Shown piece by piece: positions 15,748-25,030 of a stretch of 49,810 bases of DNA. The notes beneath the pieces are model-generated. The model had not been told where the DNA came from. It made no database searches and saw only the letters and a program-made list of their open reading frames with translations. Numbering within the stretch: position 1 is the stretch's first letter; every line of letters starts with the position of its first letter. Position numbers and translations under genes: made by a program. Source of the DNA: Betaproteobacteria bacterium (GTDB taxonomy: Bacteria > Pseudomonadota > Gammaproteobacteria > Burkholderiales > Methylophilaceae); contig JAHZMC010000052.1 of assembly GCA_022599515.1 (NCBI GenBank), positions 1 through 49,810 of the forward strand, given 5' to 3'.

Positions 15748-17673
15748 ATGGGTAAAATTATTGGTATTGACTTAGGCACAACAAACTCTTGTGTTTCAGT
15801 AATGGAAGGAGGCAAACCTCGCGTGATTGAAAACGCTGAAGGTACGCGCACCACACCATCAATTATCGCGTATCAAGAGGATGGCGAAATTTTGGCAGGT
15901 GCACCAGCAAAACGTCAAGCGGTGACCAATCCAGAAAACACATTGTACGCGGTGAAACGTTTAATTGGCCGTCGTTTTGATGAGTCTGCCGTACAAAAAG
16001 ACATTAAATTAATGCCTTATAAAATTGTAAAAGCAGACAATGGCGATGCTTGGGTTGAAGTGCGCGGCGAGAAAATGGCGCCACCTCAAGTCTCAGCTGA
16101 AGTATTGCGCAAAATGAAGAAAACAGCAGAAGACTATCTTGGTGAAGAGGTTACTGAAGCGGTAATTACTGTGCCTGCTTACTTTAACGATAGTCAACGT
16201 CAAGCAACTAAAGATGCTGGCCGTATTGCTGGTTTAGAAGTCAAACGGATTATTAACGAGCCAACAGCAGCTGCGCTAGCATTTGGTTTAGACAAACAAG
16301 AAGGCGATCGTAAGATTGCTGTTTATGACTTGGGTGGCGGTACATTTGACGTGTCAATCATTGAGATTTCTAGCATTGATGGCGAACACCAATTTGAAGT
16401 ACTTTCAACCAATGGTGATACATTCCTTGGTGGTGAAGACTTTGATAACCGCATTATTGACTTCTTGGCTGATGAGTTCAAAAAAGATAATGGTGGTTTA
16501 GATTTACGCAATGATTTATTGGCAAAACAACGCTTAAAAGAAGCCGCTGAAAAGGCAAAAATCGAGCTTTCTTCTAGTACACAAACAGAAGTGAACTTGC
16601 CTTACATCACTGCGGATGCAACAGGTCCTAAACATTTGGCGGTCAAAATCACCCGCACTAAATTTGAGAGCATGGTTGAAGACTTGATTGAGCGCACAAC
16701 TGGACCTTGCCAAACAGCCATTAAAGATGCAGGTGTTTCTATTGCTGACATCACTGATGTTATTTTGGTTGGTGGTCAAAGCCGTATGCCTAAAGTACAA
16801 GCTAAAGTACAAGAAATTTTTGGCAAAGAGCCTCGTAAAGACGTTAACCCAGATGAAGCCGTTGCTGTAGGTGCTTCTATCCAAGGCGGCGTGTTACAAG
16901 GTGATGTAAAAGATGTATTGTTACTAGACGTTACGCCATTGTCACTTGGTATTGAAACATTAGGTGGCGTGATGACTAAACTCATCAAAAAGAATACAAC
17001 GATTCCGACTAAGGCATCTCAAGTGTTCTCAACCGCTGATGACAACCAAAATGCAGTGACGATTCAAGTATTGCAAGGTGAGCGTGAAATGGCAAATGCC
17101 AATAAATCGCTTGGTCAATTTAACTTAAGCGACATTCCACCAGCACCACGTGGTCAGCCGCAAATTGAAGTGACATTTGATATTGATGCGAACGGTATTT
17201 TGCATGTTTCAGCTAAAGACAAAGCAACTGGTAAAGAAAATAAAATTACCATTAAAGCGAACTCTGGTTTGAGCGAAGAAGAAATTCAACGTATGGAAGA
17301 AGATGCTGAAGCGCATGCAGAAGAAGATAAAGCCTTGCGTGAATTAGTAGATGCACGAAATAGCGCGGACGGCATGGTTCATAGTGTGAAAAAATCAATG
17401 GAAGAGTATGGCGACAAATTAGAAGCCGACGAAAAAACCAAGATTGAAGAAGCGATTAAAGATCTAGAATCAGTCGTTAAAGACGGCGATAAAGAAACCA
17501 TTGAAGCAAAAACCAATGCGTTAATGGAAGCCTCACAAAAGCTAGGTGAAAAAATCAATGCTGATGCGCAAGCGGAAGCCAACACTGAAAGCGCGCAACC
17601 TAACCAAGGTGGTGAGAAAACAGTGGATGCTGAAGTGGTTGATGCCGAGTTTGAAGAAGTGAAAAAAGACTAG
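15748..17673 (+). CDS. dnaK: Hsp70 chaperone DnaK
   Basis: ATP-dependent protein-folding chaperone. At 641 residues it is full length. The ATPase domain opens with [19 protein letters not shown], with phosphate-2 motif [14 protein letters not shown] near residue 193 and [13 protein letters not shown] near 335. The linker [16 protein letters not shown] precedes the substrate-binding beta domain ([26 protein letters not shown]). A helical lid follows, and the extreme tail is acidic and ends in the conserved [10 protein letters not shown]. It lies between grpE and dnaJ, with its own sigma-32-like promoter and a terminator behind it. Confidence 0.98.
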   Translation: MGKIIGIDLGTTNSCVSVMEGGKPRVIENAEGTRTTPSIIAYQEDGEILAGAPAKRQAVTNPENTLYAVKRLIGRRFDESAVQKDIKLMPYKIVKADNGDAWVEVRGEKMAPPQVSAEVLRKMKKTAEDYLGEEVTEAVITVPAYFNDSQRQATKDAGRIAGLEVKRIINEPTAAALAFGLDKQEGDRKIAVYDLGGGTFDVSIIEISSIDGEHQFEVLSTNGDTFLGGEDFDNRIIDFLADEFKKDNGGLDLRNDLLAKQRLKEAAEKAKIELSSSTQTEVNLPYITADATGPKHLAVKITRTKFESMVEDLIERTTGPCQTAIKDAGVSIADITDVILVGGQSRMPKVQAKVQEIFGKEPRKDVNPDEAVAVGASIQGGVLQGDVKDVLLLDVTPLSLGIETLGGVMTKLIKKNTTIPTKASQVFSTADDNQNAVTIQVLQGEREMANANKSLGQFNLSDIPPAPRGQPQIEVTFDIDANGILHVSAKDKATGKENKITIKANSGLSEEEIQRMEEDAEAHAEEDKALRELVDARNSADGMVHSVKKSMEEYGDKLEADEKTKIEEAIKDLESVVKDGDKETIEAKTNALMEASQKLGEKINADAQAEANTESAQPNQGGEKTVDAEVVDAEFEEVKKD

Positions 17674-17693
17674 ACTATTGTTTAGTTAGGCTA

Positions 17694-17726
17694 GTCGTTA
17701 GCATCTAATTGGTGCTAGCGACTTTT
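17694..17726 (+). terminator. Terminator after dnaK
   Basis: A 10-bp stem (GTCGTTAGCA at 17694-17703 with TGCTAGCGAC at 17713-17722, one G-T pair) is followed by TTTT. It is likely a partial terminator separating dnaK from dnaJ. Confidence 0.7.
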
Positions 17727-17821
17727 CTACTTCAATCAATTCCATTTAAACCGATTAAATTGAAACAGTTGCATTTAAACTAGTTACACTTAAATCATGC
17801 AAGAAAAAGTAGATATTACAT

Positions 17822-18952
17822 ATGGCTGATAAAAAAGATTTTTATGAAGTGTTAGGCGTTAACAAAGACGCCTCGGCAGAGGATCTTAAAAAATCCTATC
17901 GCAAATTAGCGATGAAATATCATCCTGACCGCAACCCAGATAATGCAAAAGCGGAAGAACAGTTTAAAGAAGCAAAAGAAGCTTACGAAATATTATCTGA
18001 CGATCAAAAACGCGCAGCTTACGATCAATATGGTCATGCTGGCGTCGACCCAAGTATGGGCGGTGGCGGTGGTTTTAGCGGTGCAGGCGGATTTAATGAT
18101 GCATTCGGCGATATCTTTGGTGATATCTTTGGTGGCGGACGCGGCCAACAACGCTCGAATGTGTATCGCGGCGCTGACTTGCGCTACAACATGGAAATAT
18201 CGTTAGAGCAAGCAGCCAAAGGCACTGAAACCAAGATTCGCATCCCAGTCATGGCGACTTGTGAACCTTGTAAAGGCACTGGTGCAAAAGCGGGTAAATC
18301 TGCTTCAACCTGCGGCACCTGCGGTGGCCATGGTCAAGTGCGGATGCAACAAGGCTTCTTCTCTGTGCAACAAACTTGCCCAAAATGTCATGGCACAGGC
18401 AAAACCATTGCAAAAGCAGATGAGTGCCCAAGTTGTAACGGTGATGGTCGCACCAAACAACATAAAACACTATCGGTTAAGATTCCTGCTGGTGTGGATG
18501 AAGGCGATCGCATTCGTTTATCAGGCGAAGGTGAAGCCGGTGTAAACGGTGGTCCAACCGGTGATTTATATGTTGTTGTACACCTGAAAAAGCACGACAT
18601 CTTTGAAAGAGATGGTGGCAATTTACATTGCGAAATGCCCGTCAGTTTTACCACTGCTGCATTGGGTGGCGAAATTGAAGTACCTACATTAGGCGGTTCT
18701 GCCAAAATGAAAGTGCCTGCCGAAACGCAAACAGGCGCGGTATTTAGATTACGTGGCAAAGGCATCAAACCATTACGCACGAGTGAACCTGGTGATTTAA
18801 TGGTGCACGTCGTGGTGGAAACGCCAGTCAAGTTAACTGAGAAGCAAAAAGAACTACTCCGTGAATTTGAATTGAGCACACAAGCAGATGCTGGCAAACA
18901 CAGCCCTAGAAATAAGAGTTGGTTAGATAAAGCAAAATCCTTCTTTGATTAA
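17822..18952 (+). CDS. dnaJ: Hsp40 co-chaperone DnaJ
   Basis: It stimulates DnaK ATPase and delivers clients. At 376 residues it is complete. The J domain (1-70) contains the HPD triad in [11 protein letters not shown] Gly/Phe-rich linker ([22 protein letters not shown]) follows. The zinc-finger region has four CxxCxGxG repeats beginning [24 protein letters not shown] and CPSCNGDG. The C-terminal domains carry [18 protein letters not shown] and the usual [11 protein letters not shown]. It lies downstream of dnaK in the same direction across a 148-base spacer with a terminator-like hairpin. Confidence 0.97.
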   Translation: MADKKDFYEVLGVNKDASAEDLKKSYRKLAMKYHPDRNPDNAKAEEQFKEAKEAYEILSDDQKRAAYDQYGHAGVDPSMGGGGGFSGAGGFNDAFGDIFGDIFGGGRGQQRSNVYRGADLRYNMEISLEQAAKGTETKIRIPVMATCEPCKGTGAKAGKSASTCGTCGGHGQVRMQQGFFSVQQTCPKCHGTGKTIAKADECPSCNGDGRTKQHKTLSVKIPAGVDEGDRIRLSGEGEAGVNGGPTGDLYVVVHLKKHDIFERDGGNLHCEMPVSFTTAALGGEIEVPTLGGSAKMKVPAETQTGAVFRLRGKGIKPLRTSEPGDLMVHVVVETPVKLTEKQKELLREFELSTQADAGKHSPRNKSWLDKAKSFFD

Positions 18953-18972
18953 TAAAACCACACACCAATTAG

Positions 18973-19003
18973 AAAATGGGGCAGCGACTATGCCCCATTT
19001 TTT
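18973..19003 (+). terminator. Strong terminator after dnaJ
   Basis: An 11-bp stem, AAAATGGGGCA at 18973-18983 with TGCCCCATTTT at 18991-19001, a 7-base loop and a T run. A classic intrinsic terminator. Confidence 0.9.
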
Positions 19004-19091
19004 ATGTTTACAATCAGTTACATCATCGTCATGAAGCTGCAACAGCTTGTTGTTATAGTGTTATCTCTTTCAACAAAAGAGGAAATTAAAA

Positions 19092-19460
19092 ATGAATCAA
19101 AAGTTCATTCAACAGAAGTTACTCAGTAGTTTATTGATAGGCTTGTTTGCTTTTAGTAGTTTTAATGCAAATGCAATGGGGTTCCAAAAAAACATTAACG
19201 AAAATGGAACAGTCAACCATAACGGTCTCGTTGTTTCAGATGTGGCATTTTATAACATGCTGGACAACACAAACCCGAACAAAGTATCACTCAAATTTGG
19301 TATACCAGATACCATTGCCACACTAAAAAATGCCGATGGCAACAAACAAGGCGTGGTTTGGACATACAAAAATGCGGTGAAAAAAGATGCTGCTAATTTA
19401 GATGCAAACTTTGTGTTTGTAGCAGGCCAATTTAAATATGTAACGTTAACAAACAACTAA
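19092..19460 (+). CDS. Small secreted (periplasmic) protein of unknown function
   Basis: A 122-residue protein with a Sec signal peptide (basic start, hydrophobic core LLSSLLIGLFAFSSF, probable cleavage after ANA at ~29) and no lipobox cysteine. The mature ~93 residues contain KVSLKFGIPDTIATLKNADG, GVVWTYKNAV and FVFVAGQFKYVTLT. The G-x-P, G..W.Y and F.F..G.. order loosely recalls small BamE/SmpA-like domains, but I do not recognise the family. A purine-rich ribosome-binding site (AAGAGGAAATTAAAA) precedes the ATG. It is a single-gene transcript bounded by terminators on both sides. Confidence 0.7.
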   Translation: MNQKFIQQKLLSSLLIGLFAFSSFNANAMGFQKNINENGTVNHNGLVVSDVAFYNMLDNTNPNKVSLKFGIPDTIATLKNADGNKQGVVWTYKNAVKKDAANLDANFVFVAGQFKYVTLTNN

Positions 19461-19482
19461 TCGAACAGTTGGCTGTATCAAT

Positions 19483-19511
19483 AAAAAAGCCTGTCCCTGC
19501 AGGCTTTTTTT
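19483..19511 (+). terminator. Terminator after the small secreted protein
   Basis: Stem AAAAAAGCCTG (19483-19493) pairs with CAGGCTTTTTT (19500-19510), loop TCCCTG, trailing T. A good intrinsic terminator. Confidence 0.88.
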
Positions 19512-19556
19512 CTATCTGCTACTTTATCTGCAACAGTTTCATCTACAATAGTATGC

Positions 19557-19784
19557 ATGTCACTCAATGTTCTTATTATTGAAGATGAGTCAGCCATTGC
19601 TGATACGCTGATTTATGCTTGCCAAGAAGCTAACATTCAAACAACGCACAGTTTACTTGGCCATCAAGGCATTGCGCTTATCAAGAGCCAACCGTTTGAC
19701 TTTGTTATTCTTGACGTTGGGTTACCTGATCTATCAGGCTTTTACTGTTTCTCTAAAATCCAGTTGGCAACATCCTCATTTTAA
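19557..19784 (+). pseudogene. creB: CreB-like response regulator, N-terminal fragment
   Basis: The first ~61 residues are a normal OmpR-type receiver start: VLIIEDESAIADTL (acidic pocket), then FDFVILDVGLPDLSGF with the phospho-acceptor Asp. Right after LSGF the homology stops and about a dozen unrelated residues lead to a stop; the remaining receiver half and the DNA-binding domain are absent. The following DNA encodes the C-terminus of CreD in another frame, so the creB identity is taken from the usual creB-creC-creD order. The fragment cannot function as a regulator. The start ATG has no unusual features. Confidence 0.75.
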
Positions 19785-20403
19785 CGGCAGCTTTTTACCA
19801 GTCACTAAAACCATTGGTGACAACGGCTTTAGTGCCAATTGGGCTGTTTCTTCCTTATCTAGTAGCAACCAAAGCACTTTACTCAGCAATTTACAATCCA
19901 GTGAAAACAACAACACACAACATGATGCGCTTGAGTCGCTATCCATTAGTTTTGTAGATCCGATTAATGTCTCCAGCCAAGCTGACCGCGCAACAAAATA
20001 TGGTTTACTATTTATCGGCTTAACTTTTGTCGGCTTCTTTTTATTCGAAATTCTCAAACAATTGCGTATTCATCCTGCGCAATACACCTTAGTCGGCTTA
20101 GCCATGGCGATATTTTACTTACTCTTAGTCTCTTTTGCCGAAATCATCGGTTTTGCCTATGCCTATTTAACCGCTAGCGCAGCGTGTGTATTGTTACTGG
20201 GCTATTACTTGAGCTTTGTCCTTAAAAGCAAGGCACATGGATTTACATTCGCAACGTTTCTTACCGCTTTATATGGTGCGCTTTACGGCATTTTAGCCTC
20301 TGAAGACAACGCGTTAATCATGGGTTCAGTCCTCATGTTTGGCTTGTTGACGATTGCCATGGTGATGACCAGAAAAATTGATTGGTACGCAATTAACACG
20401 TAA
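19741..20403 (+). pseudogene. creD: CreD inner-membrane protein, C-terminal fragment
   Basis: About 220 residues match the C-terminal half of CreD: FTVSLKSSWQHPHFNGSFLP, ADRATKYGLLFIGLTFVGFFLFE, LRIHPAQYTLVGLAMAIFYLLL, then several membrane helices and RKIDWYAINT at the end. The N-terminal ~200 or more residues and its start codon are missing. The joint with creB lies at about 19740 with a few bases (GCTTTT) that could belong to either side. All of creC is gone as well, so this looks like one deletion spanning creB-creC-creD. No start codon or ribosome-binding site in this frame suits expression. Confidence 0.8.
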
Positions 20404-20419
20404 AAATAACAACATATCC

Positions 20420-20440
20420 CACGCCGCTAGTAGCGGCGTG
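20420..20440. repeat. Perfect GC-rich palindrome before the M23 peptidase gene
   Basis: CACGCCGCTA-G-TAGCGGCGTG is a perfect 21-base hairpin with no T run behind it. It lies between the creD fragment stop and the ribosome-binding site (AGGAGA) of the peptidase gene. It may be the end of the former cre transcript or a 5'-leader structure. Confidence 0.6.
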
Positions 20441-20457
20441 TGATAGGAGAAACAACA

Positions 20458-20952
20458 ATGAAAAAGAAAATACTGATCATCATCTTATTAATTATCGCCT
20501 TCTTACCAGCTAAAACCATTATTCCAGTTCAGCATGCCAGCAGTAACGATTGGAATAAATACCGCTATTGGTTTTATCCTTGGGGAGAATCTGGAGTGCA
20601 TAAAGGCATTGATATTTTTGCGCCCAAAGGCACGCCAGTGTTAGCCAGTAGCGCTGGCATCGTTATTTTCAAAGGCGAAATCAAACGCGGTGGCAATGTC
20701 ATTGCCGTGTTAGGTGCTAAATGGCGCATCCATTACTACGCACATCTAAGCAAGCAAGATGTACATGCTTTAGAATGGGTAAATAGTGGCGAAAAAATAG
20801 GGGATGTGGGTGATTCTGGCAATGCCTTGGGCAAACCACCTCACTTGCATTACAGTATATTGACGCTGATGCCGAATCCTGCAGAAATCACGTTAGAACA
20901 ACAAGGTTGGAAACGGATGTTTTATATCAACCCTAACCGTTTATTACGTTAA
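20458..20952 (+). CDS. M23-family (LytM-type) peptidoglycan endopeptidase-like protein
   Basis: A 164-residue exported protein starting MKKKILIIILLIIAFLP, a signal peptide or membrane anchor. The start is chosen for the AGGAGA site ten bases upstream; an earlier in-frame ATG (20440) lies inside the hairpin. The M23 zinc site is visible: ESGVHKGIDIFAPKGTPV (first His and Asp), then HYYAHLSKQD and PPHLHYSIL with the HxH pair. This fits a cell-wall metallo-endopeptidase acting in the periplasm. It ends in a 4-base convergent overlap with the hypothetical gene on the other strand. Confidence 0.88.
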   Translation: MKKKILIIILLIIAFLPAKTIIPVQHASSNDWNKYRYWFYPWGESGVHKGIDIFAPKGTPVLASSAGIVIFKGEIKRGGNVIAVLGAKWRIHYYAHLSKQDVHALEWVNSGEKIGDVGDSGNALGKPPHLHYSILTLMPNPAEITLEQQGWKRMFYINPNRLLR

Positions 20953-21200
20953 TTTTTTAGATGCACCGCGATGGCCTGCAATTCGGCCGTCGCATCTGTA
21001 AAATCTTCATACCGTTTGCCTCTGGTCTTTTGATACCAATACTTGCTATTCCACTCATCGCCTTCTATTTTATGCAAAACCGCATGTATCCAGTTGGAGG
21101 TGACATCAGAGTAATCTTGCGCGATTTGATGCGAGGCATCCCATTCGCCATCTAAAGCCAATTGCACTGCTTGCTTTAATTGTTCTCTATTGTCACTCAT
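20949..21200 (-). CDS. Small conserved hypothetical protein
   Basis: An 83-residue, soluble, acidic-helical protein with motifs LALDGEWDASHQIAQDY, NWIHAVLHKIEGDEWNSKYWY and FTDATAELQAIAVHL. I do not recognise a named family; the H-A-x-L-H-x-I-E-G-D segment looks conserved-type rather than random, and codon use matches neighbours. It starts six bases after the gloA stop, so it is last in the rsmD-coaD-fdx-gloA operon. The gene overlaps the end of the M23 peptidase gene by four bases on the opposite strand. Confidence 0.75.
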   Translation of the reverse strand: MSDNREQLKQAVQLALDGEWDASHQIAQDYSDVTSNWIHAVLHKIEGDEWNSKYWYQKTRGKRYEDFTDATAELQAIAVHLKN

Positions 21201-21206
21201 GCTAAC

Positions 21207-21868
<662 letters not shown>

Positions 21869-21872
21869 TTAC

Positions 21873-22364
<492 letters not shown>

Positions 22365-23006
22365 TTAAAACGATTTGTTCCATTTTAACAAATGATAATA
22401 CACATTACCCGCTTTACCATGCTTAACCACATCCCATTGTGCGTTCGATTCAATTGCATATTCAGCTTCTGCATACAGCAAACCACCTTCAGCCAAGTGT
22501 TCGCCCAATAATGGTAGCAGCTTATCCATCCACTGCTGTTGATAAGGCGGATCACAAAAAATGACATCAAATTTTTGCTGATTACCCGCTAAAAACGGTA
22601 AAGCATCTTGCTGAGCAATCTGCGCGTTTGTCGCTTTTAACGTGGATTGATTCTGCAATAACGCTTGATAAGGCGCTTTAGCCAGTTCCACTAACGTAAC
22701 CGACATAGCATTGCGCGACAAGGCTTCAAAGCCCATTACACCTGTGCCCGCAAATAAATCTAAACAGGCTTTACCTGTTAAATCCTGCCCCAACCAATTA
22801 AATACAGTTTGCCGCACACGATCAGGCGTCGGTCGCAAGCCCTCCGCATCAGGAAATTTAAGTAGTCTGCTACGCCACTGCCCTGCCCCAATACGGACTG
22901 TATTGTGAGAACGATTTTTAGATTTTTCAGGTCTTAACAAAATGTAGGATTCTTCATCATAAGTTGAGCATTCTAGCGCAATAGAAAATATTAGAAATGT
23001 TAACAA
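22365..23006 (-). CDS. rsmD: 16S rRNA (guanine(966)-N2)-methyltransferase RsmD
   Basis: A class I SAM methyltransferase acting on 16S rRNA G966. Core motifs are VRIGAGQWRSRLLKFP, LRPTPDRVRQTVFNWL, ACLDLFAGTGVMGFEALSR (SAM site) and the catalytic DVIFCDPPY. From the ATG at 23006 the product has about 36 residues before homology (VRIGAGQ) begins. That is longer than usual, so a TTG near 22940 or another start is possible. It is first in the leftward operon with coaD, ferredoxin, gloA and a hypothetical gene. Confidence 0.93.
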   Translation of the reverse strand: MLTFLIFSIALECSTYDEESYILLRPEKSKNRSHNTVRIGAGQWRSRLLKFPDAEGLRPTPDRVRQTVFNWLGQDLTGKACLDLFAGTGVMGFEALSRNAMSVTLVELAKAPYQALLQNQSTLKATNAQIAQQDALPFLAGNQQKFDVIFCDPPYQQQWMDKLLPLLGEHLAEGGLLYAEAEYAIESNAQWDVVKHGKAGNVYYHLLKWNKSF

Positions 23007-23126
23007 TCATTAATAGGCTATATAAGTAGCTTTTTTGTCGCTATAATCAATAATAACAGTGGTTATAGTATGTTGTTCGCTCAAGAAAATTAATTTTAAT
23101 TTATTGATAAAAAAGGCCAGGCCGAT

Positions 23127-23357
23127 ATGACAGTACCAGCAGCTAAGCCAGAAAATGAAGCACAACGCCTTAAACGTCTAAAAGACTTACTGGTATTAGA
23201 CTCGCAACCAGAAAATATCTTTGATGAAATTACAAAACTCGCATCTGAAGTTTGCGGAACCTCGATTGCACTCATTAGCTTGATTGATGAAAAACGCCAA
23301 TGGTTTAAAGCCAATACTGGCTTAGAAGGTGCAAAAGATTCGATTCTCGTTAGATGA
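23127..23357 (+). pseudogene. GAF-domain signalling protein, N-terminal fragment
   Basis: The first ~71 residues are the start of a GAF domain of the type found before GGDEF/EAL modules: EAQRLKRLKDLLVLDSQPENIFDEIT, CGTSIALISLIDEKRQWFKANTGLEG. It breaks off right after GAKDS, where the domain would continue with a PR..SFC-like stretch. The sequence then joins an EAL domain in another frame. A TATAAT-type element lies about 80 bases upstream. The original gene was probably GAF-(PAS)-GGDEF-EAL, an inference from typical architecture. Confidence 0.78.
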
Positions 23358-23664
23358 TTTTGGTAGCGGTGTATCGTCATTCGGTTACCTTAAATCACTA
23401 CCAATTGATTTTTTAAAGATTGATGGTCAGTTTATTAAAAGTTTAATCGAAAACGATATTGATAAAGCCATGGTACGTTGCATTATAGAAGTCGCAAAAG
23501 TAACGAACAAACTAACGGTTGCAGAATGGGTTGAAAGCGAAGCAGTAGAAAACCTACTACAAGAAATGGGCATTGATTATATGCAAGGCTTTCTTAGACA
23601 CAAGCCTGCTCCGCTAGATGAACTACTCAATAAAGAGGCTGCTCCTATTAACTACGTAATGTAA
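23341..23664 (+). pseudogene. EAL-domain (c-di-GMP phosphodiesterase) C-terminal fragment
   Basis: About 107 residues of an EAL domain's C-terminal half: RFSLDDFGSGVSSFGYLKSLPIDFLKIDGQFIK (metal Asp pair DDFG and the LKID lysine), AEWVES, and GIDYMQGFLRHKPAPL. The E-x-L motif and the N-terminal half are missing, and it is out of frame with the GAF fragment upstream. The joint is at about 23335-23345, where AAGATTCGATTC could read in either source. An internal deletion of one long gene is the simplest explanation. No functional start is evident. Confidence 0.8.
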
Positions 23665-23670
23665 AAAGCA

Positions 23671-24969
23671 TTATTGCGCGCCTACAATCACTGAGACAAA
23701 GTGGTCTACTTTTAAACGGCGCGTAAAAGCGTCTTTAATTTGTGCTGCCGTCACTTTGTTCACTTCTTGGTTAAAGTCATCCAAATACGTTAACGGTAAG
23801 CCATAAAAACCAATCATCGACAAATAGCCTAAAATCTCGCGATTGCTATCTAAACGCATAGGGAAGCCACCAGTAATATTAGATTTCGCCGCTTGCAACT
23901 CTTGCGCTGTCACCCCATTTTTCATAAAGTTAGCCAAGGTTTCATTCACCACTTTGAGCGCTTCGTCCGCTTGTTCTTTCTTGGTTTGCAAACCAACTTG
24001 AAATGGGCCTTGCTCTGCCATTGGGATAAAGTAGCTATAAACGCTATAAACCAAACCACGCTTTTCGCGCACTTCTTCAGTCAGTCTAGAAACAAAACCG
24101 CCACCGCCTAAAATATAATTACCGACATAAAGCGGGAAGTAATCCGCATCGCCACGCGTGATGCCTGGATAACCTAATAAAATGTGTGCTTGGCTCGCTG
24201 GATGGGCAATTTCCTGCTTATTCGCCGCCGTTGGCAGACTAACTTTTGGTAACGCGCCAACTGCTGCTGTTTGTGGTAAACCAGCAGATACTTTCTCAGC
24301 AATCTCACGCGCTTCTGATTTAGTAACGTCGCCAATCAAAGCAATCACTGAATTTTTAGCGCTGTAATATTGCTGATAAAAAGCCTGCAAGTCTTCACGC
24401 TTGATGGCTTCAATGGTGTTAACTTCACCACTGTCGGATAAACCATAAGGATGTTTGCCATATAAAGCCTGCATAAAAGCTTTATTTACAATGCTCTCCG
24501 GTTGTGTTTCATCTTCTTGCAAGCCTGCGATAATCCGCGCTTTTTCACGGGCTAATACCGCTTGCGGAAAATCAGGTTGATGCAATATTTTATTGAATAC
24601 AGTTAAGGCTTTATCTTTCTCACTAGTTAGCGTACGCAAACTGAATGAAGCTTGATCCGCATCGAGTGAGCCTCCTTTTTCTGCGCCAATATCTGCAAAG
24701 GCATTGGTAATTTCCTCTTCATTCATCCCTGCCGCGCCCAAGCTCATCATATGCAACGTTACTCCAGCCAGGCCGGCAGTCTCGCTAGCATTACGTGCAC
24801 TGCCAGAAGGAAAACCAACACTCATATCTAAAATAGGCAAATCGTGATTTTCTACAAAATAAACGCGGCTACCCGAAGTCGTTTGCCAATGCTCAATCTT
24901 AACTGCCGCATGGCTACTAAATGTGACTAAACCAGTCATTAATATGATTAAAAATTGAAATCTCTTCAT
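23671..24969 (-). CDS. M16-family peptidase-like subunit lacking the zinc motif
   Basis: A 432-residue exported protein with a signal peptide (FLIILMTGLVTFSSHA). It is of the M16 family, but the HxxEH zinc site is absent: the corresponding place reads LAGVTLHMMSLGA. Instead it has the C-terminal-type features GGGGFVSRLTEEVREKRGLVYSVYSYF, the R/Y pair typical of inactive partner subunits. It sits 61 bases downstream of the catalytic M16 gene (25031-26416) in the same direction, so the two likely form a heterodimer or a chambered pair in the periplasm. Substrate unknown. Confidence 0.9.
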   Translation of the reverse strand: MKRFQFLIILMTGLVTFSSHAAVKIEHWQTTSGSRVYFVENHDLPILDMSVGFPSGSARNASETAGLAGVTLHMMSLGAAGMNEEEITNAFADIGAEKGGSLDADQASFSLRTLTSEKDKALTVFNKILHQPDFPQAVLAREKARIIAGLQEDETQPESIVNKAFMQALYGKHPYGLSDSGEVNTIEAIKREDLQAFYQQYYSAKNSVIALIGDVTKSEAREIAEKVSAGLPQTAAVGALPKVSLPTAANKQEIAHPASQAHILLGYPGITRGDADYFPLYVGNYILGGGGFVSRLTEEVREKRGLVYSVYSYFIPMAEQGPFQVGLQTKKEQADEALKVVNETLANFMKNGVTAQELQAAKSNITGGFPMRLDSNREILGYLSMIGFYGLPLTYLDDFNQEVNKVTAAQIKDAFTRRLKVDHFVSVIVGAQ

Positions 24970-25030
24970 CCTAAACCCTAAAAAATAAATCTTAAAAATA
25001 AGTCTTAAACATCAAAAACTTGCAATCAAA

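Noticed and set aside
18388..18897. 169-residue open frame antisense to dnaJ
   Set aside because: Shadow frame with Ser/Pro-rich composition; dnaJ on the other strand is fully conserved.
19615..19740. N-terminal extension of the CreD fragment in its frame
   Set aside because: These codons are the creB sequence read in another frame; no membrane or CreD signature.
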